Positions 46,831-58,746 of a stretch of 64,000 nt of DNA are shown one piece after another. The notes below the pieces were generated by a model. The model ran no database searches. It saw nothing but the letters and a program-made list of their open reading frames with translations, and was not told where the DNA came from. This DNA is from Todiramphus chloris collaris (Eukaryota; Chordata; Aves; Coraciiformes; Alcedinidae). The stretch is from positions 1,766,140-1,830,139 of the forward strand of contig JANVCC010000027.1 in NCBI GenBank assembly GCA_025345505.1, read 5' to 3'. The position numbers and the translations under genes were made by a program. Numbering within the stretch: the stretch's first letter is position 1; every line of letters begins with the position of its first letter.

Positions 46831-48480
46831 ATATTAGAAAGCAGTTTCCATTAGTTTTCCCAATTTAACATCTTTTGAGGTTCTCTAAACTCTCCCCTTC
46901 TTCTCTACAAGCTTCAAGCACCTCTGTCCTAGTTTGCAAAAGTGCACTTGCTGAAATAATCACAGTCCTGTTGCTAGCCTAGATTCCCTTCCTTGATTTC
47001 ACCGGCAGCATCTAACGAAGAGCTCCCTGGTTTTCTTATTAGCATCTCTGCCAGGAGGATTCTTCCTGGGATCTTGCTGCTTCCCAGTTGTAAGAGGGCT
47101 GGTTCTCTGTCAGGCGACTTATTTGCGGCTCGCGTGTTGTGACACCTTTGAATGTATCGTGGCAATTAAAAAGAGAGAGACTGGGATAAAAATAACTAGT
47201 GATGTCAAAAGGAATATTAAAAGTGTGACAAATCATCACGAGTGATAGGCAGAGAGCGGCAGGATCTCACCGGATTCGTGAATTCTTACAACTTCTGTTT
47301 TCATTATGCGGTTCTGAGGCTGTGGCTCATTAAAAGGTGTCAACTCTTCCAAAGAACCGTAGGGAAGTTGACGTTTTGGTTACTTCCTGTCAGCCTTTGT
47401 TTAACAAAAAGCTGCTGAAAGTGAATCTTCAGCGCTTTCCCCAGGTTGCTCTTACAAAACCCACCCTGTGCTTTCAGAAACCTGGGTGAGAAACATAAAG
47501 AGTAAATTTTAGGTATGGTTCTGTGTCTGAATTTGTTGGCCAGAGTAATGCTGTACTTAGGAAAGGATGAATTATTGGGGTATTTTTCATTTATTTTATA
47601 ATCCTTCCAATAGATAACACATTTTTTTATCCTCTGCTTTGCACCAGGCTGCGTCAGAGTAACGCAGCCTCAGGGGTCGGGAAGGGTTGGTTTCTAAGGA
47701 TGAGAGGAGTTCAACAGTGTGAGTGAGGCCTCCAGAGATGTTCAATCACCAGTCCTCTCAACACAACAAGGCTCGATACAGTTCACAGAGAGAGAAAACT
47801 CCGACCTGTGTCTTCCCACAGCGTTCTTCTCCCCTGCAAACATCTGAGGGGGCCGTTGCCCTCACCCTGCATAAAATGACTAAACCCAAAGGTCTCCGCT
47901 CTGCAGTTAATCCCTACGGTGGGATTTGCATTAACTTCACGATGCCTTTATGAGCCTGGAGCTTGCATCATCCTCTTACATTGTAAGATTTTTTAGTTTA
48001 GATGAGCTCAGAGCAGGTAAACCAATCCTTCTGGGGAATTTGACGCCATCCCCACCCAATTCAGTAGCATGCATGTTCCTCGGCGAGACCGTAACACAAA
48101 CCAAATACAGCTCTTGTTTTAAATGTCTATCAGGAATTTTCAGGGGTTTTGTTGTTCTGGGTTTTGTCTTTTTTTTTGCCATGTAGATGAAGCATAGTAG
48201 CAAAAGCTTCAGTGTTTGTAGCTGAAACAACAGGCTGTGCTGCAAGAGGCTTAGTGTTTGCTGTCATGGAAACCTGTTGCCTTGGAACATGACTAATGAG
48301 AGCCAGGCGAAGGGAAAGGGAGAAGCTCTTCCTGAAATGATTCTGCAGTGAGCCCTAAGGAAGACCAGCAATGTATAGTATCATAAATCACAGTTATTAC
48401 AAGGTCTGTCATCTAGCCCACTTAACCTTCTCTTTTTATTTACTTATCTGACAGCTTTTGTAGCCATGTTTTCAGACGTG

Positions 48481-48760
48481 AATGCTATAAAATACATAGA
48501 AAGAATGCTATAAAATACATAGAAAGAATGCTGTGAAATACATTGAAAGAATGTTATAAAATGCATACAAAGAATGTCATAAAACATATACAAAGAATGT
48601 CATAAAATACATACAAAGAATGTCATAAAATACAAAGAATGTTACAAAATACAAACAATGCTATAAAATATACACAAACAACACTATAAAGTACATACAA
48701 AGAATGCTATAAAATGCATACAAACAATGCTATAAGATACATACAAACAAGTCTATAAAA
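48481..48760 (+). repeat. 23-bp AT-rich minisatellite, about 12 copies
   Basis: Units read AATGCTATAAAATACATA plus (G/C)AAA(G/C), repeated head to tail. The two leftmost units are identical; those to the right carry substitutions, and two near 48625-48660 are shortened to 19 bp. The sequence holds many TATAAAA-like words by virtue of the repeat. No open frame. Confidence 0.95.
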
Positions 48761-50332
48761 GAGTTCAAAGCTTATCCTCTGGCTATCTAGAAATAAATAG
48801 CATCTCATTTTCCTTCCTTTTTCCCAGTACACTAAAAAAATCTGTCCAGCTTTTGTGGAATGGACACACTGGGATGCCCAGAAAACCAGGGGATGGTTGG
48901 CAGTTTAGCTGAGGGGGTTTTGCTTTTTGCTGTAGTTGTCTATTTTAAAGACCAGGTATATGAGGTAGGAACGCTTGTATGTAAATACCCATATGGAAAA
49001 ATCCAGTTATCCCAATGTATCCCTGTGTGGTAGGATTGCTGGTTGCTGAAGCTGGAAGGAAACTTGGTGGGGGCAAAGTACAGAAGGTGTCTTGAAGTTT
49101 ACTTTGCAGAAGGTACCTTGAATTTGAGTTTGCCCCTTCTGTCATCACTTTTTAGAATTCTTCTGGGAATTCTCTTCTCTTCTGAAGCTTCTTGCTCCAA
49201 TCCCAATCAAGATGTGTCATTACACACCAAACTCTGCAAAGGAGACTGAAGCATTGATGTGTTTTATTTGGGGTTTTTTAGGGGTGAATTTTGTCTCTCC
49301 TGTCGACAATAACGCTAGTGCAGAATCGTGACCAATCCGTTACAGCCCGCTGTGGATTTCAGCTGCTCTCTGGACCAGAATCCTGCAGGAATAAATTGCC
49401 AGCAGCTCTTCCTGGTGGAAATTACGACGTGGGGTCCTTCTGGAAGGTAACCATGAGGAGTCAGCCTTATCTGAGTGGAGCTGACAGCAACAAATCGCAG
49501 AGGAACAGCCTCACAGAAGTTTCAGGTGAGAGATGATGTTCGTTTTTATTTCTTGAGAGGGCTTGGGCTATGGTCCTGGGTGAGCATGCTGAAAGAACAA
49601 TCTGACAAGGTGGCAAGAGAGGAGTGTTGTGGGAGAAAGAACAAGTTGCTGGCAGGGTTTGTGAGCTGACAGCTGCGTTTGGGGCGAAGGAGGATTTTTT
49701 TCTGGTGTCTGTTGTCAGTGCTGAGGTGGTCTGTGTTCTCAGAGAGAAATCTGGCTCGAGTGATCAGGTCTTGCTTGGCAAGGACTGGCAGCCAGTGTTA
49801 TGTTGGCAATGACAAGAATGTTCTTCTGGAAAAAAGGTACTGCAGAGGGCAATGAAATAGTATAAATGGTTTTTAAACACGGTAATAAACCATGAATGCA
49901 TTCTGCTTGGGTTAATATGAGGAAACCACCACATTTACCTTGCCAGTTCTGTCTGAATGATGATGAACATAATTAATGTGCCCAAAATGTCATGTCGTAA
50001 ATGTATAATGTTTATGTTTAATTCTGGCATAAGAGTGACAAGAGTAGAACCTCAAGAAACCGTGTTCCTCCTGCAGTCCCCAGCAGGATCAGATCTGAGT
50101 GATGCTTTTCTACTTTCCTGGCAGGAGCAGGATGAAAAAAGGGTGAGCCACCTTACGGGAAGTGGTGGGGAGATGTTTCCAAGTGGGAGGAATAAGAAGG
50201 AGGTCCTTCCAGATGCAGTCCCCTGTTTTACCCACAGCTTTCAACTCTTTCTGCTGTTTCTTCAGGGGCTGCTCCTCCCACACTCTCATTACCACCTTTT
50301 TACAACCCTTCCCTGTTTTCTCACTTCTGAGA

Positions 50333-50777
50333 CCCCCTCTCCCTCCCCCTTCCCCCCTCCCTTCCTCTCCCCCTCCCCTCCCTTCCTCTCCCCCTCCCCT
50401 CCCTCCCTCCCTCCCTCCCTNNNNNNNNNNNNNNNNNNNNNNNNNNNNNNNNNNNNNNNNNNNNNNNNNNNNNNNNNNNNNNNNNNNNNNNNNNNNNNNN
50501 NNNNNNNNNNNNNNNNNNNNCCTCCCTCCCTCCCTCCCTCCCTCCCTCCCTCTTTCTCCATTTCTCTTTCTTTCTCTCTTCTTTTTCTTCTTGTTTTCCT
50601 CTCCTTTCCCTCTTTTTTTTCCTTTCCTTTCTTTTTCCTCACCTTTTCCTCTCTTTTCCCCTTCTTTCCCCCCTCTTTTTCCTCTCCTTTTTTTTTCTCT
50701 CTTCTTCCTCTCCTTTTTCTTCTCCTCTTTTATCTTTTTTTCTCTCTTCTTCCTCTTCTCTTCTTCCTCTCTTCTCT
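50333..50777 (+). repeat. polypyrimidine tract with CCCT tandem repeat, interrupted by a gap
   Basis: 50333-50420 is only C and T, ending in CCCT repeats; after the Ns, CCCT repeats resume (50521-50550) and pass into a T/C-rich tract to about 50777. The minus strand is purine only over long stretches. Long open frames on both strands here are artefacts of low complexity. Confidence 0.95.
50421..50520. other. assembly gap (100 N)
   Basis: Exactly 100 Ns inside a CCCT repeat. The round number suggests a gap of unknown true length. Confidence 0.98.
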
Positions 50778-51969
50778 GTGTTTGTTTCTGCCAGGAATGC
50801 AAAGCTGGGTGAATTTTGCAGTACATTGATGCTTTGCACGCTCTGTTGGTGCCACTGGCTCAGCAGATGGCTTGGTGATTTTTCAAACTGCTAAGTTACT
50901 TAGGGGCTACACTCGGGGTGATGAGGCACGTGCAAAATGCAAGTTCATTAGCACATCACTTCTAATCAGCTTTTCTAGATGAGCAGGAAGAGAGTTTTCA
51001 CTCCTGTTTTAGAGTGCTCTGTTGTCCAGGGTTAACTCGGACACCCAGGGGCTGTTTTTGCTGTAAACTTTCCATCACTTCGCTTGTGTATTGATGAGAG
51101 AAAACAACTTCTGATTGGGACTGAAGGTAGAGAGAGACCCTGTAGGAAAATAAGCTGTCAAGGCGAGGAACACTAACAGAGCCAAAAGGTCAGGCAGCAA
51201 AGTCTGCAGAATGACATAAAGATAATGATTTATTTATTTATTTTTGCTTAATAGAAAAGCGTGTTGGGCAGAGGCTTGTGTCACGGCAACTTTCAGCCTG
51301 TGTGTAACGCTGGTTATAATACATCTTTTATGTTATATATGCTCTGTAGGTCATTTCAGTCATCCCAGGGCTTCCACAGCATAGCTCTGATCCCACCATA
51401 TGTGGGGTGGGAGCTCAGCAGCAAACCCAGCAGCTTTTTCCAGCTCTGGCGCGAACTCTGTGTGGACATCAGCCCCCACCTTGCCACTTTCTCCTCCCAA
51501 AGCTCCACTTTCCTCCCACATTGCTGCCTTTGGTGAAGGGATGGAGGTAACAGCAGGGTTTCTGCTGGGGGGAGTTGGGAGTCGCGGGCTGTAAGTGATG
51601 CTGCCCTCCAGGCAGCCGGGAACGGAGCTAAAAATATCTCCTGTCCCCTGCTCACAGCTGAAGAGCCAGCGGCTGCTGCCTGGGATGAGGAAATAAAATA
51701 TCACGGATATTAGTAATTAATCCCATGTAAGAGCTGAATCTCACATTCCCCGGCCTGTTCCCCTCTCCTTTGCTTTGCAGATTTCCTGGGCATGACGCTG
51801 TTGTCCGCGTGTCTGTCTGGAGTGAAAAATCTGAATTTTAACTGCAGAGAAACAGCCCCTTTCTAGATCACTTCTCCTTGTAACTTCTGTGGTGATGGGA
51901 CCTGTTTCTTTCACAAAGACAGGGAATCTGGGCTCTGTTTACACGTGAGTTTTTTTCTGTATGCATAAC

Positions 51970-52673
51970 TAGAAAGCTGCCTGGAGGAAAAGGACCTGGG
52001 GCTGTGTTGGTAGACAGGCAGCTGAAATGAAGCAGCATGTGCCCAGGTGGCCAAGAAGGCCACCAGCATCCTGGTTTGTACCAGCACTAGTGTGGCCAGC
52101 AGGACTAGGGCAGGGATCATCCCCCTGGACTGGGCACTGGAGAGGCTGCTCCTCCAATTCTGGGGTCAGATCTGGGCCCCTCACTCGCAGGAGGACATTG
52201 AGGGGCTGGAGCATGGCCAGAGAAGGGCAACGGAGCTGGGGAAGGGGCTGGAGCACAAGTGTGGTGAGGAGCAGCTGAGGGACCTGGGCTTGTTCAGCCT
52301 GGAGCAGAGGAGGCTCAGGGGAGACCTTCTGGCTCTTGACAGCTCCCGGACAGGAGGTTGGAGCCAAGTGGGGTCAAGCTCTGCTTCCAGAGAATGAGGG
52401 ACAGGACAATAGGAACAGGCCACAAGTCCCCCAGTTGCTCCAGGGGAGGTTTAGGTTGGATGTGAGGAAAAACTTTTTCACTGCAAGGGTTGTCAAGGGC
52501 TGGCCCAGGCTGCCCAGGGCGCTGGTGGACTCCCCGTGATCCCTGGAGGGGTTTCCAAGCTCTGGAGCTGTGGTGCTGAGGGACATGGGTTAGTGGTGCC
52601 CTGGCAGTGCTGGGGAACAGTTGGACTCAATGATCTTTGAGATCTCTTCCTACCAAAACTACTCTATGATTTC
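51970..52673 (+). mobile_element. CR1 LINE 3' part, sense, about 700 bp (group B)
   Basis: Opens with GGACCTGGGGCTGTGTTGGT and CCAAGAAGGCCACCAGCATC (ORF2 end), passes GACTGGGCACTGGAGAGGCT and CTGGAGCAGAGGAGGCTCAG, and ends CTCTATGATTT. It is the longest group B copy in the window. Open frames over it belong to the element. Confidence 0.94.
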
Positions 52674-53246
52674 AGCAGAACCTTAGCATGGTGTGGAGGC
52701 AAGTGTGGGGAGTCTTAAATTTGGCCACAGTGAACTTGTGGGTGCTTGTCTGTGTTTGGGCACCCTTAATGGGTGTTACTGGAAAGTGTTCTCTAGCCAA
52801 TGTCAAGGGCTGCTTAACAGCTACTTTGGGTTGGGTAAACACCTTTGTGAAGGTACTTGCACCACGCTGTGAGCGTGGGGAGCTCTACGGCAGGATGTTC
52901 ACTGCCCTGCCCAGGTCTGCTGAGCAGGCACATCCTCCTGCAAGACACACGAGCAGGGTTTACCAAAAAGCCTAATGCTGAGGGCTGGTCTGGGTTTTTT
53001 GAGTTGCTATCTAAGAAACCGGCTTGCCTGAGAAAATATGTTTTACATTTTCAGTATTCCATGGAAAAGTTTATCCTTTGAAGGAGCTGTCGGTGTGTAC
53101 ACACGGTGCAGCTCTTCGGGCAGCAGCAGAGATGACCCTTGGCCAAACCCCGTGTGCTCGGGAGGAAGTTCAGGCTGTTATGTTGATACCTTTTTTTATC
53201 TTTTTAATGAAACCTCCTTCCTGCCATTTCAGAGGAGAGGAGGCTT

Positions 53247-53269
53247 TGACGTCATGTGCTGATGAGTCA
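53247..53269. promoter_or_regulatory. CRE (TGACGTCA) and AP-1 (TGAGTCA) motif pair
   Basis: A perfect CRE at 53247-53254 and a perfect AP-1/TRE site at 53263-53269 lie within 23 bp, in unique sequence. A homeodomain-type TAATTA follows at 53378-53383. No TATA box or gene start is visible nearby, so an enhancer is likelier than a promoter. Function is inferred from motifs only. Confidence 0.35.
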
Positions 53270-55093
53270 CTGCTTTTAACAGGCCAGCGAGCCGGGATTG
53301 AGTGCGCTGTCTGGAGCAGCTGCTCTGTTAATCATTCACAAAAAGCCCAGAGAAAGCTCAAGGGGAATGCTTGTGAATAATTAAATTTCTGTTTTCATTA
53401 CGAAGACGCCATTGATTTACCTGGATCCGCTAGAATCCAGGTATTGGGAAGTGAGGGAGGAGAACAATGATCTCTCCCCCTTTTTGATACCACTGGAAAT
53501 AGCTTTTGGATGGCCGTCGGGGGCTGTCAAGCCTGTACATGATTTAACAATTCCATGCAAAGCTTTTGTAGTATATCTGACCATCAGCTACGCCTCGCTT
53601 GCTGCAACCAATTCAACCATACCCAGTGTTTTCTAGAAGAGGGTTCTTGGGGAAGCAAACACCCTTGATACTGGAAGGCTGAAGATCTTGCATTGATCAG
53701 GGCAGGGGCAGAGCTCGGTTTACAGATTTTGACAGTGAGAGGTTCTTTCTGTTGTGCCGAGAGATCAGGGATCAGGAGCCAAGTGTCTGTTTTCCCTGTA
53801 GAATCACAGCCTGAGCAAAGGGATGCCCAAGGAGGGCTGATTGGTCCTGTGACCCGTCCTTCCTGGAGCTCTTCTTGCTTGACATCTGCCTGCTGAGCCT
53901 TGGAGATTCCTGTGCTTGAGTTCCTATTAATTTTAAGACCTGGAGAAAGATAAATATTGAAAGTTGTGATTCAAATACATTAATGACCTGACAGGTATAC
54001 CCAGCTTTACTAGTAACTCCAGATAGGGTGAGATTTGAATTCTCCAGCATCGCGACTCTGGGAGGTGGACAGAGCCCAGTTTGAGCATCACAGCTTAGGG
54101 GGGTTCTTTGTATCAGCAGAGGGAAAGGTATCAGCAAAGGAAGTCACATCGCTTGCAGGTGGAGCGTATTTTATGTGGCGTGCAGTAGTAACAAAGGTGA
54201 CTTTTCAGAGCAAAGTCGCTGTTGAAAAGCTGAGGAATATTGAAAATAGACAAAATCAAGGAGGAACTTAGAAGCAGGAGGAGGATAAAACCAAATCAAA
54301 AGGAGGGAAGCAGTTGAAATCTAAAAAGGTTGCTGTTTCTGAGGCCTCGTGTCAAATGTTGATTCTACAAAAGATGGTCTTTTGTTTCTTTTTTGTTTTT
54401 TTTTCCCCAGGTTGCTCATTAAAAAGCGTCCTACTGCAGAGTTATTGCTCCCTGAGAAATCGGATGCGTTGTGTAGCCAAATGTCATTTTCAAAAAGAAA
54501 AGGATTTCCGGAAAGATGTGGATGCAAGAAAGGCAATAAAGCCTGGAGAGGTTATTAAAAACCACTCAGAGAAATTGGCTGTGTGAGGTGTGTCACAAAA
54601 CAGAGAAGCAACCAGTTTCAGTAACCCTGAGCACACAGGAGTCTCTGATCCCCCTCTCCTGGAGTCCTCGCCTGGGGATGAAGGCAACTGATGAGCCTTT
54701 GCTCTGACGTTGCTATAGCTGAAACCATTCTCCCTGGGAAGGTTTGAAAACAAGTTTGGGGTTTTTTTTCTACTCTCCAGCCACATTGTTTCTCTCCTAA
54801 TTGCACAGCAAGTATGGATTGGGGTTTTTTTAAATATCGGATTCAGCCAACCATTTAATCTCTTGTTTTCTGTACCCAGAAAAAAAGTGTTGAGTTTGTC
54901 TGGAAAAATAATAATTGGAGAAAGATTAACTCAAGGGACCAAAATCATCTGCAATTAAATGATGGGCTCTCGAACCTTTCACCAGCCAAGGTCAGTAACC
55001 AGAAATTGTCCAGCGGGTTTCGGCATAAATTGCTGTCTCTGGACGGTGTCCAGATGTCCACGTATCAGCCCGTGGACACTAAAGGGTGGATGT

Positions 55094-55124
55094 TCCCTCC
55101 CTCCCTCCCTCCCTCCCTCCCTCG
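55094..55124 (+). repeat. CCCT tandem run
   Basis: About seven TCCC units, the same repeat that flanks the gap at 50.4 kb. No element was recognised around it. Confidence 0.9.
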
Positions 55125-55209
55125 GGTGCTCTCATCCTAGCACAAACCTGTCTGCTTGCCCACCTTGGTGCTCATTGGCCATCACAGTCTTGTAGGGTAG
55201 GTATCCTGT

Positions 55210-55482
55210 TGTGACAGGACAAGGGGTGATGGGTTTCAACTAAGAGAGGGAGATTTAGACTGGGGAGAATGGAGAAATTGTTGATTGCAAGAGTGGTGAG
55301 AGCCTGGCCCAGGCTACCCAGAGAGGTGGTGGCTACCCCATCCCTGGCAGCATCCCAGGGTAGGTTGGTTGGGGCTCTGAGCACCCTGCTCTAGGTACAG
55401 ATGGCCCAGCTCCCTGCAGGGGGGGTTGGACTAGAGGACCTTGAAAGGTCCCTCCCAACCCAAACCAGTTTGTGATTCTCTG
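55210..55482 (+). mobile_element. CR1 3' end, sense
   Basis: GTGACAGGACAAGGGGTGAT, GAGAGCCTGGCCCAGGCTAC and GGTTGGACTAGAGGACCTTG, ending TTTGTGATTCTCTG. It is closest to group C but diverged. Confidence 0.88.
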
Positions 55483-55970
55483 AAAAATCACAACTGGTTG
55501 CTGATCAAATAATATGATTTCTTCCCTCGCTCTTGGCCTCTCAATTTGTGCTCGGGAGAGCTCGTCCAGGCTTCCTGAACCTGCTGGCCGTGGTCAGTGT
55601 CTTACTCACATGGCAAAGCATCAGGGAGTTCCTGTAATGCCACAGACTATTACGTTGGATGTGTCGTTATTAATTATTGACAGAGCACTCAAAGATTGGC
55701 TTGTGATTTTTCTGTTTGTTCTTTCTTTTAAAAGAAACAGAATCATTTCTAAAGTTAAATTGAAACTGTTTCAAACTTAAAAGAGCTGTCATGTTCCTCT
55801 CATGCCTGAGGGACCGGTTTGTTTTCTTCTAAGGTCAGCGATAAGTTTCTGTTCCAGCTTCCATCCTTGATCCGATATCGTGTGATTTACAAAGGGCTCT
55901 GTGTCCTGGGGCAGCCAACACATTAAATGACTCCCAAAGCATCAACTACAAGCTGTTCTTGCAGGTACGG

Positions 55971-56256
55971 CACCACAGAATCCCGGCAGGGTGGGGGTGG
56001 GAAGGAACCTCTGGAGATGATCTGATGCCCACCCCCCTGCTCCATCCAGCAGGGTCACCCAGAGCAGGGGGCCCAGCAGCACAGTGCCCAGCCAGGTGTG
56101 GAATCTCTCCAGAGCAGGAGACTCCACAGCCTTTCTGGGCAGCCCGGGACAGGCTCTGACACCCTCAAAAAGTTTCTCCTCCTGCTCAGGTGAAACTTCC
56201 TGGGTTCCAGTTTATGTTCATTGCCCCTTGTCCTGTCGCTGGGCACCACCAAAGGT
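55971..56256 (-). mobile_element. CR1 3' end, antisense (group A)
   Basis: Reverse complement of the 9217/28990 type: CACCACAGAATCCCGGCAGG, GCTCCATCCAGCAGGGTCAC and CAGTTTATGTTCATTGCCCC. Truncated at the CR1 5' side. Confidence 0.9.
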
Positions 56257-57296
56257 AGAAGAATAGTTCTGACTTTGGTGCAGCTGTTAACTATTCCCTG
56301 CTCCTCTAACAGACATCATCAGAACTGGTTGCAGCTCGAGTCGACGCTCACAGCGATGGAAATACCTGTTGCAGTCCCTCCTCTCCAGCCCGATCTTGCC
56401 TGTCACGAGCACTGTCCTTCAGTGCCTTGCGGGAGGGACTGCGAGTGCCCCTGTGAAGCTGTTCTGCATTCTGAGAGCACGGCACTTTATCTCCTCAGAG
56501 AGACACCAACGTGCCTTTCTTTGAGATCCCAGCCTACTGGAAAACAAGGTCAGCTGGATTGTTTGGGAACAGATGGTTTCCTTCCGCATAGTGGCATTTC
56601 CCTGGCAAAATGGAGCCTGACTGCCTATGAATATCAAAGGCAGCTATAGGTGGATTTATCAGTATAGTAGCAAATTACAGGGTTAGGAGAATTTAGAGCT
56701 GCTGGAAAAATATCCACTTTTCCCCCCAGACCATCAGTCAACGCTATAAGTTGCTCATTTCCTTTATCTTCAGAATTTGTCTTTTAAATCATGCTAAGAT
56801 GGTGGGTGACAAGTTATCCCAATGCCTCCTGGGGAAGGTTTTCAGTGGAAGAGAACTGGCAGCAACTGTGCAGGTAAAGCTTTGGCATATCCTGAGTGAG
56901 GTTTTGTTGGGTTCTGTGATAACGGGAGATAAACCAGAGCTGGTCTGGGTACTAGAACATGGGGTTGAGCACTCACCACGAGTAATGAGCTTAGGAAGGG
57001 TCCGGGTGGATTAACTGGATGTAGGAAGACCAGTGTACCATTCCTGAGTCAATGCAGCTGCTGTCGGGTTTCCTTGGGCCGGTTTTTTTAGAATACAGGG
57101 AGTGATTGTGCCCCGCATTCTTGCCTGTCAATTGAAACGTGCTTGCTGGGGGAGTAAGGAAGTGACCTATATGGCACATGCCAGAGAGTGTTACTGGAGA
57201 TTTCCTGGTTTTCAGGCCATCCACATGCTTTTCCCGGTCCCAAGGAATTCATATCACATGATATTAATTAGTTATTTCAAATAATATTGTGCAGGA

Positions 57297-57514
57297 GGGA
57301 GCAGTGGCTGAGGGAGCTGGAGCTGTTCAGCCTGGAGCAGAGGAGGCTCAGGAGAGACCTTCTGGCTCTGACAGCTCCCTGACAGGAGGTTGGAGCCAGG
57401 GGGGGTCAGGCTCCGCTCCCAAGGAACGAGCGACAGGACAAGAGGAACCGGCCTCAAGTTGCACCAGGGGAGGTTTAGGTTGCACACAAGGAAAAATTTC
57501 TCCCCTGAAGGATT
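57297..57514 (+). mobile_element. CR1 fragment, sense, lacking its 3' end (group B)
   Basis: GGAGCTGTTCAGCCTGGAGC through CTGACAGGAGGTTGGAGCCA to GGGGAGGTTTAGGTTGCACA, then breaks off near 57514. The last roughly 150 bp of a group B 3' end are missing, unlike normal 5'-truncated CR1 copies. Confidence 0.9.
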
Positions 57515-58112
57515 AGTAGTTCTTGCTGGAAAATGCTATCAACACAAAGATTTTGTGTTTCATAGAGATTGGCTGAGACTAAATGACTGTAGCTGAGAAA
57601 GGATTGACGTATGTACTTGACCTATATGTGCTCTGAAACGGTCCTGATGTTCACGTGTGTGTGTCCATGTTCCCAAAGTCATTGTAGAAGCAAGTCCCTG
57701 AAAATTAACTTGCAGAGGTTGGAAAGGTGTTTCCCCAGAGCTCAGGTATATTTCAATCCTGATGTTTGGCTTTGCTCATTAAGAGGATGTGTCCTTCTCT
57801 CCCGATTAAGATGTTTCTGAGATATGTACGGCCAGATAAGCATGAAGAACTGAGATGGATTTCAGAGTTCCCAGCCCTCAGTGACCCCTGAAGATTGATG
57901 GAGTCTTGGGTTGGTTTGGGTTGTATGTCCAGTGCAGCTTCTTGGAGTTGTCCTCATGACTCTCCTTCCCTCTGGGAGGGAGAAAGAACCATCCCTGGAG
58001 CCTGAACTTGGCTTCTGAATTGTTGCACTCTTAAGTTTGCTTTTATTGGTTTATATTTGCGACACCTCATGAAGGGACGTAGTAGTAGGGCATTGAATAT
58101 TGGGACTTAGAA

Positions 58113-58746
58113 CAGAGTCACAGGATGTTAGGGGTTGGAAGGGACCTCTAGAGATCATCGAGTCCAACCCCCCTGCCAGAGCAGGGTCACTCAGGGCATG
58201 TCACACAGGAACATATCCAGGTGAGTTTTGAAAGTCTCCAGAAAAGGAGACTCCATGACCTCTCTGGGCAGCCTGTTCCAGGCTCCATCACCCTCACAGC
58301 AAAGAAGTTCCTCCTCATGTTGAGGTGGAACCTTCTATGCTCAAGTTTGTACCCATTGTTCCTTGTCCTGTTGCTGGGCACTACAGAAAAGAGATTGGCC
58401 CCTTCCATTTGACACCCACCCTTCAGATATTGATAGACATCAATAAGGTCCCCTCTCAGTCTTCTCCTCTCAAGACTAAACAGCCCCAGTTCCCTCAGCC
58501 TTTCTTCACAAGGGAGATGCTCAAGTCCCTTAATCATCCTCATCTCCTCCGTTGGACTCTTCCCAGTAAATCACTGTCTCTCTTCAATTGGAGAGCCCAA
58601 AACTGGACACAGTATTCCAGGTGTGGTCTCACTAGGGCAGAGCAGAGGGGGAGGAGAACCTCCCTACACCTGCTGGCCACAGTTTTCTTGATGCATCCCA
58701 GGATGCCATTGGCCTTTCTGGTCACAAGGGCACTTTGCTGTCCCAA
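58113..58746 (-). mobile_element. CR1 LINE, antisense, about 630 bp (group D)
   Basis: Starts CAGAGTCACAGGATGTTAGG at its 3' end and runs to ATGCCATTGGCCTTTCTGGT. Minus-strand frames code [20 protein letters not shown] and [20 protein letters not shown], both typical of CR1 ORF2. The frames are interrupted. Confidence 0.94.

Noticed and set aside
48481-48760. CRISPR-like array
   Set aside because: Repeats are head to tail without spacers and drift gradually. It is a eukaryotic minisatellite.
49957-50839. Open frames of 290, 238 and 216 residues across the pyrimidine tract
   Set aside because: They span an N gap and consist of Pro/Ser/Leu/Phe or Glu/Lys/Gly/Arg repeats from simple sequence on both strands.
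53240-53400. SCG2 promoter at the CRE
   Set aside because: Mammalian SCG2 has a CRE in its promoter, but no TATA box follows here and no SCG2 coding exon is found in the remaining 10 kb.
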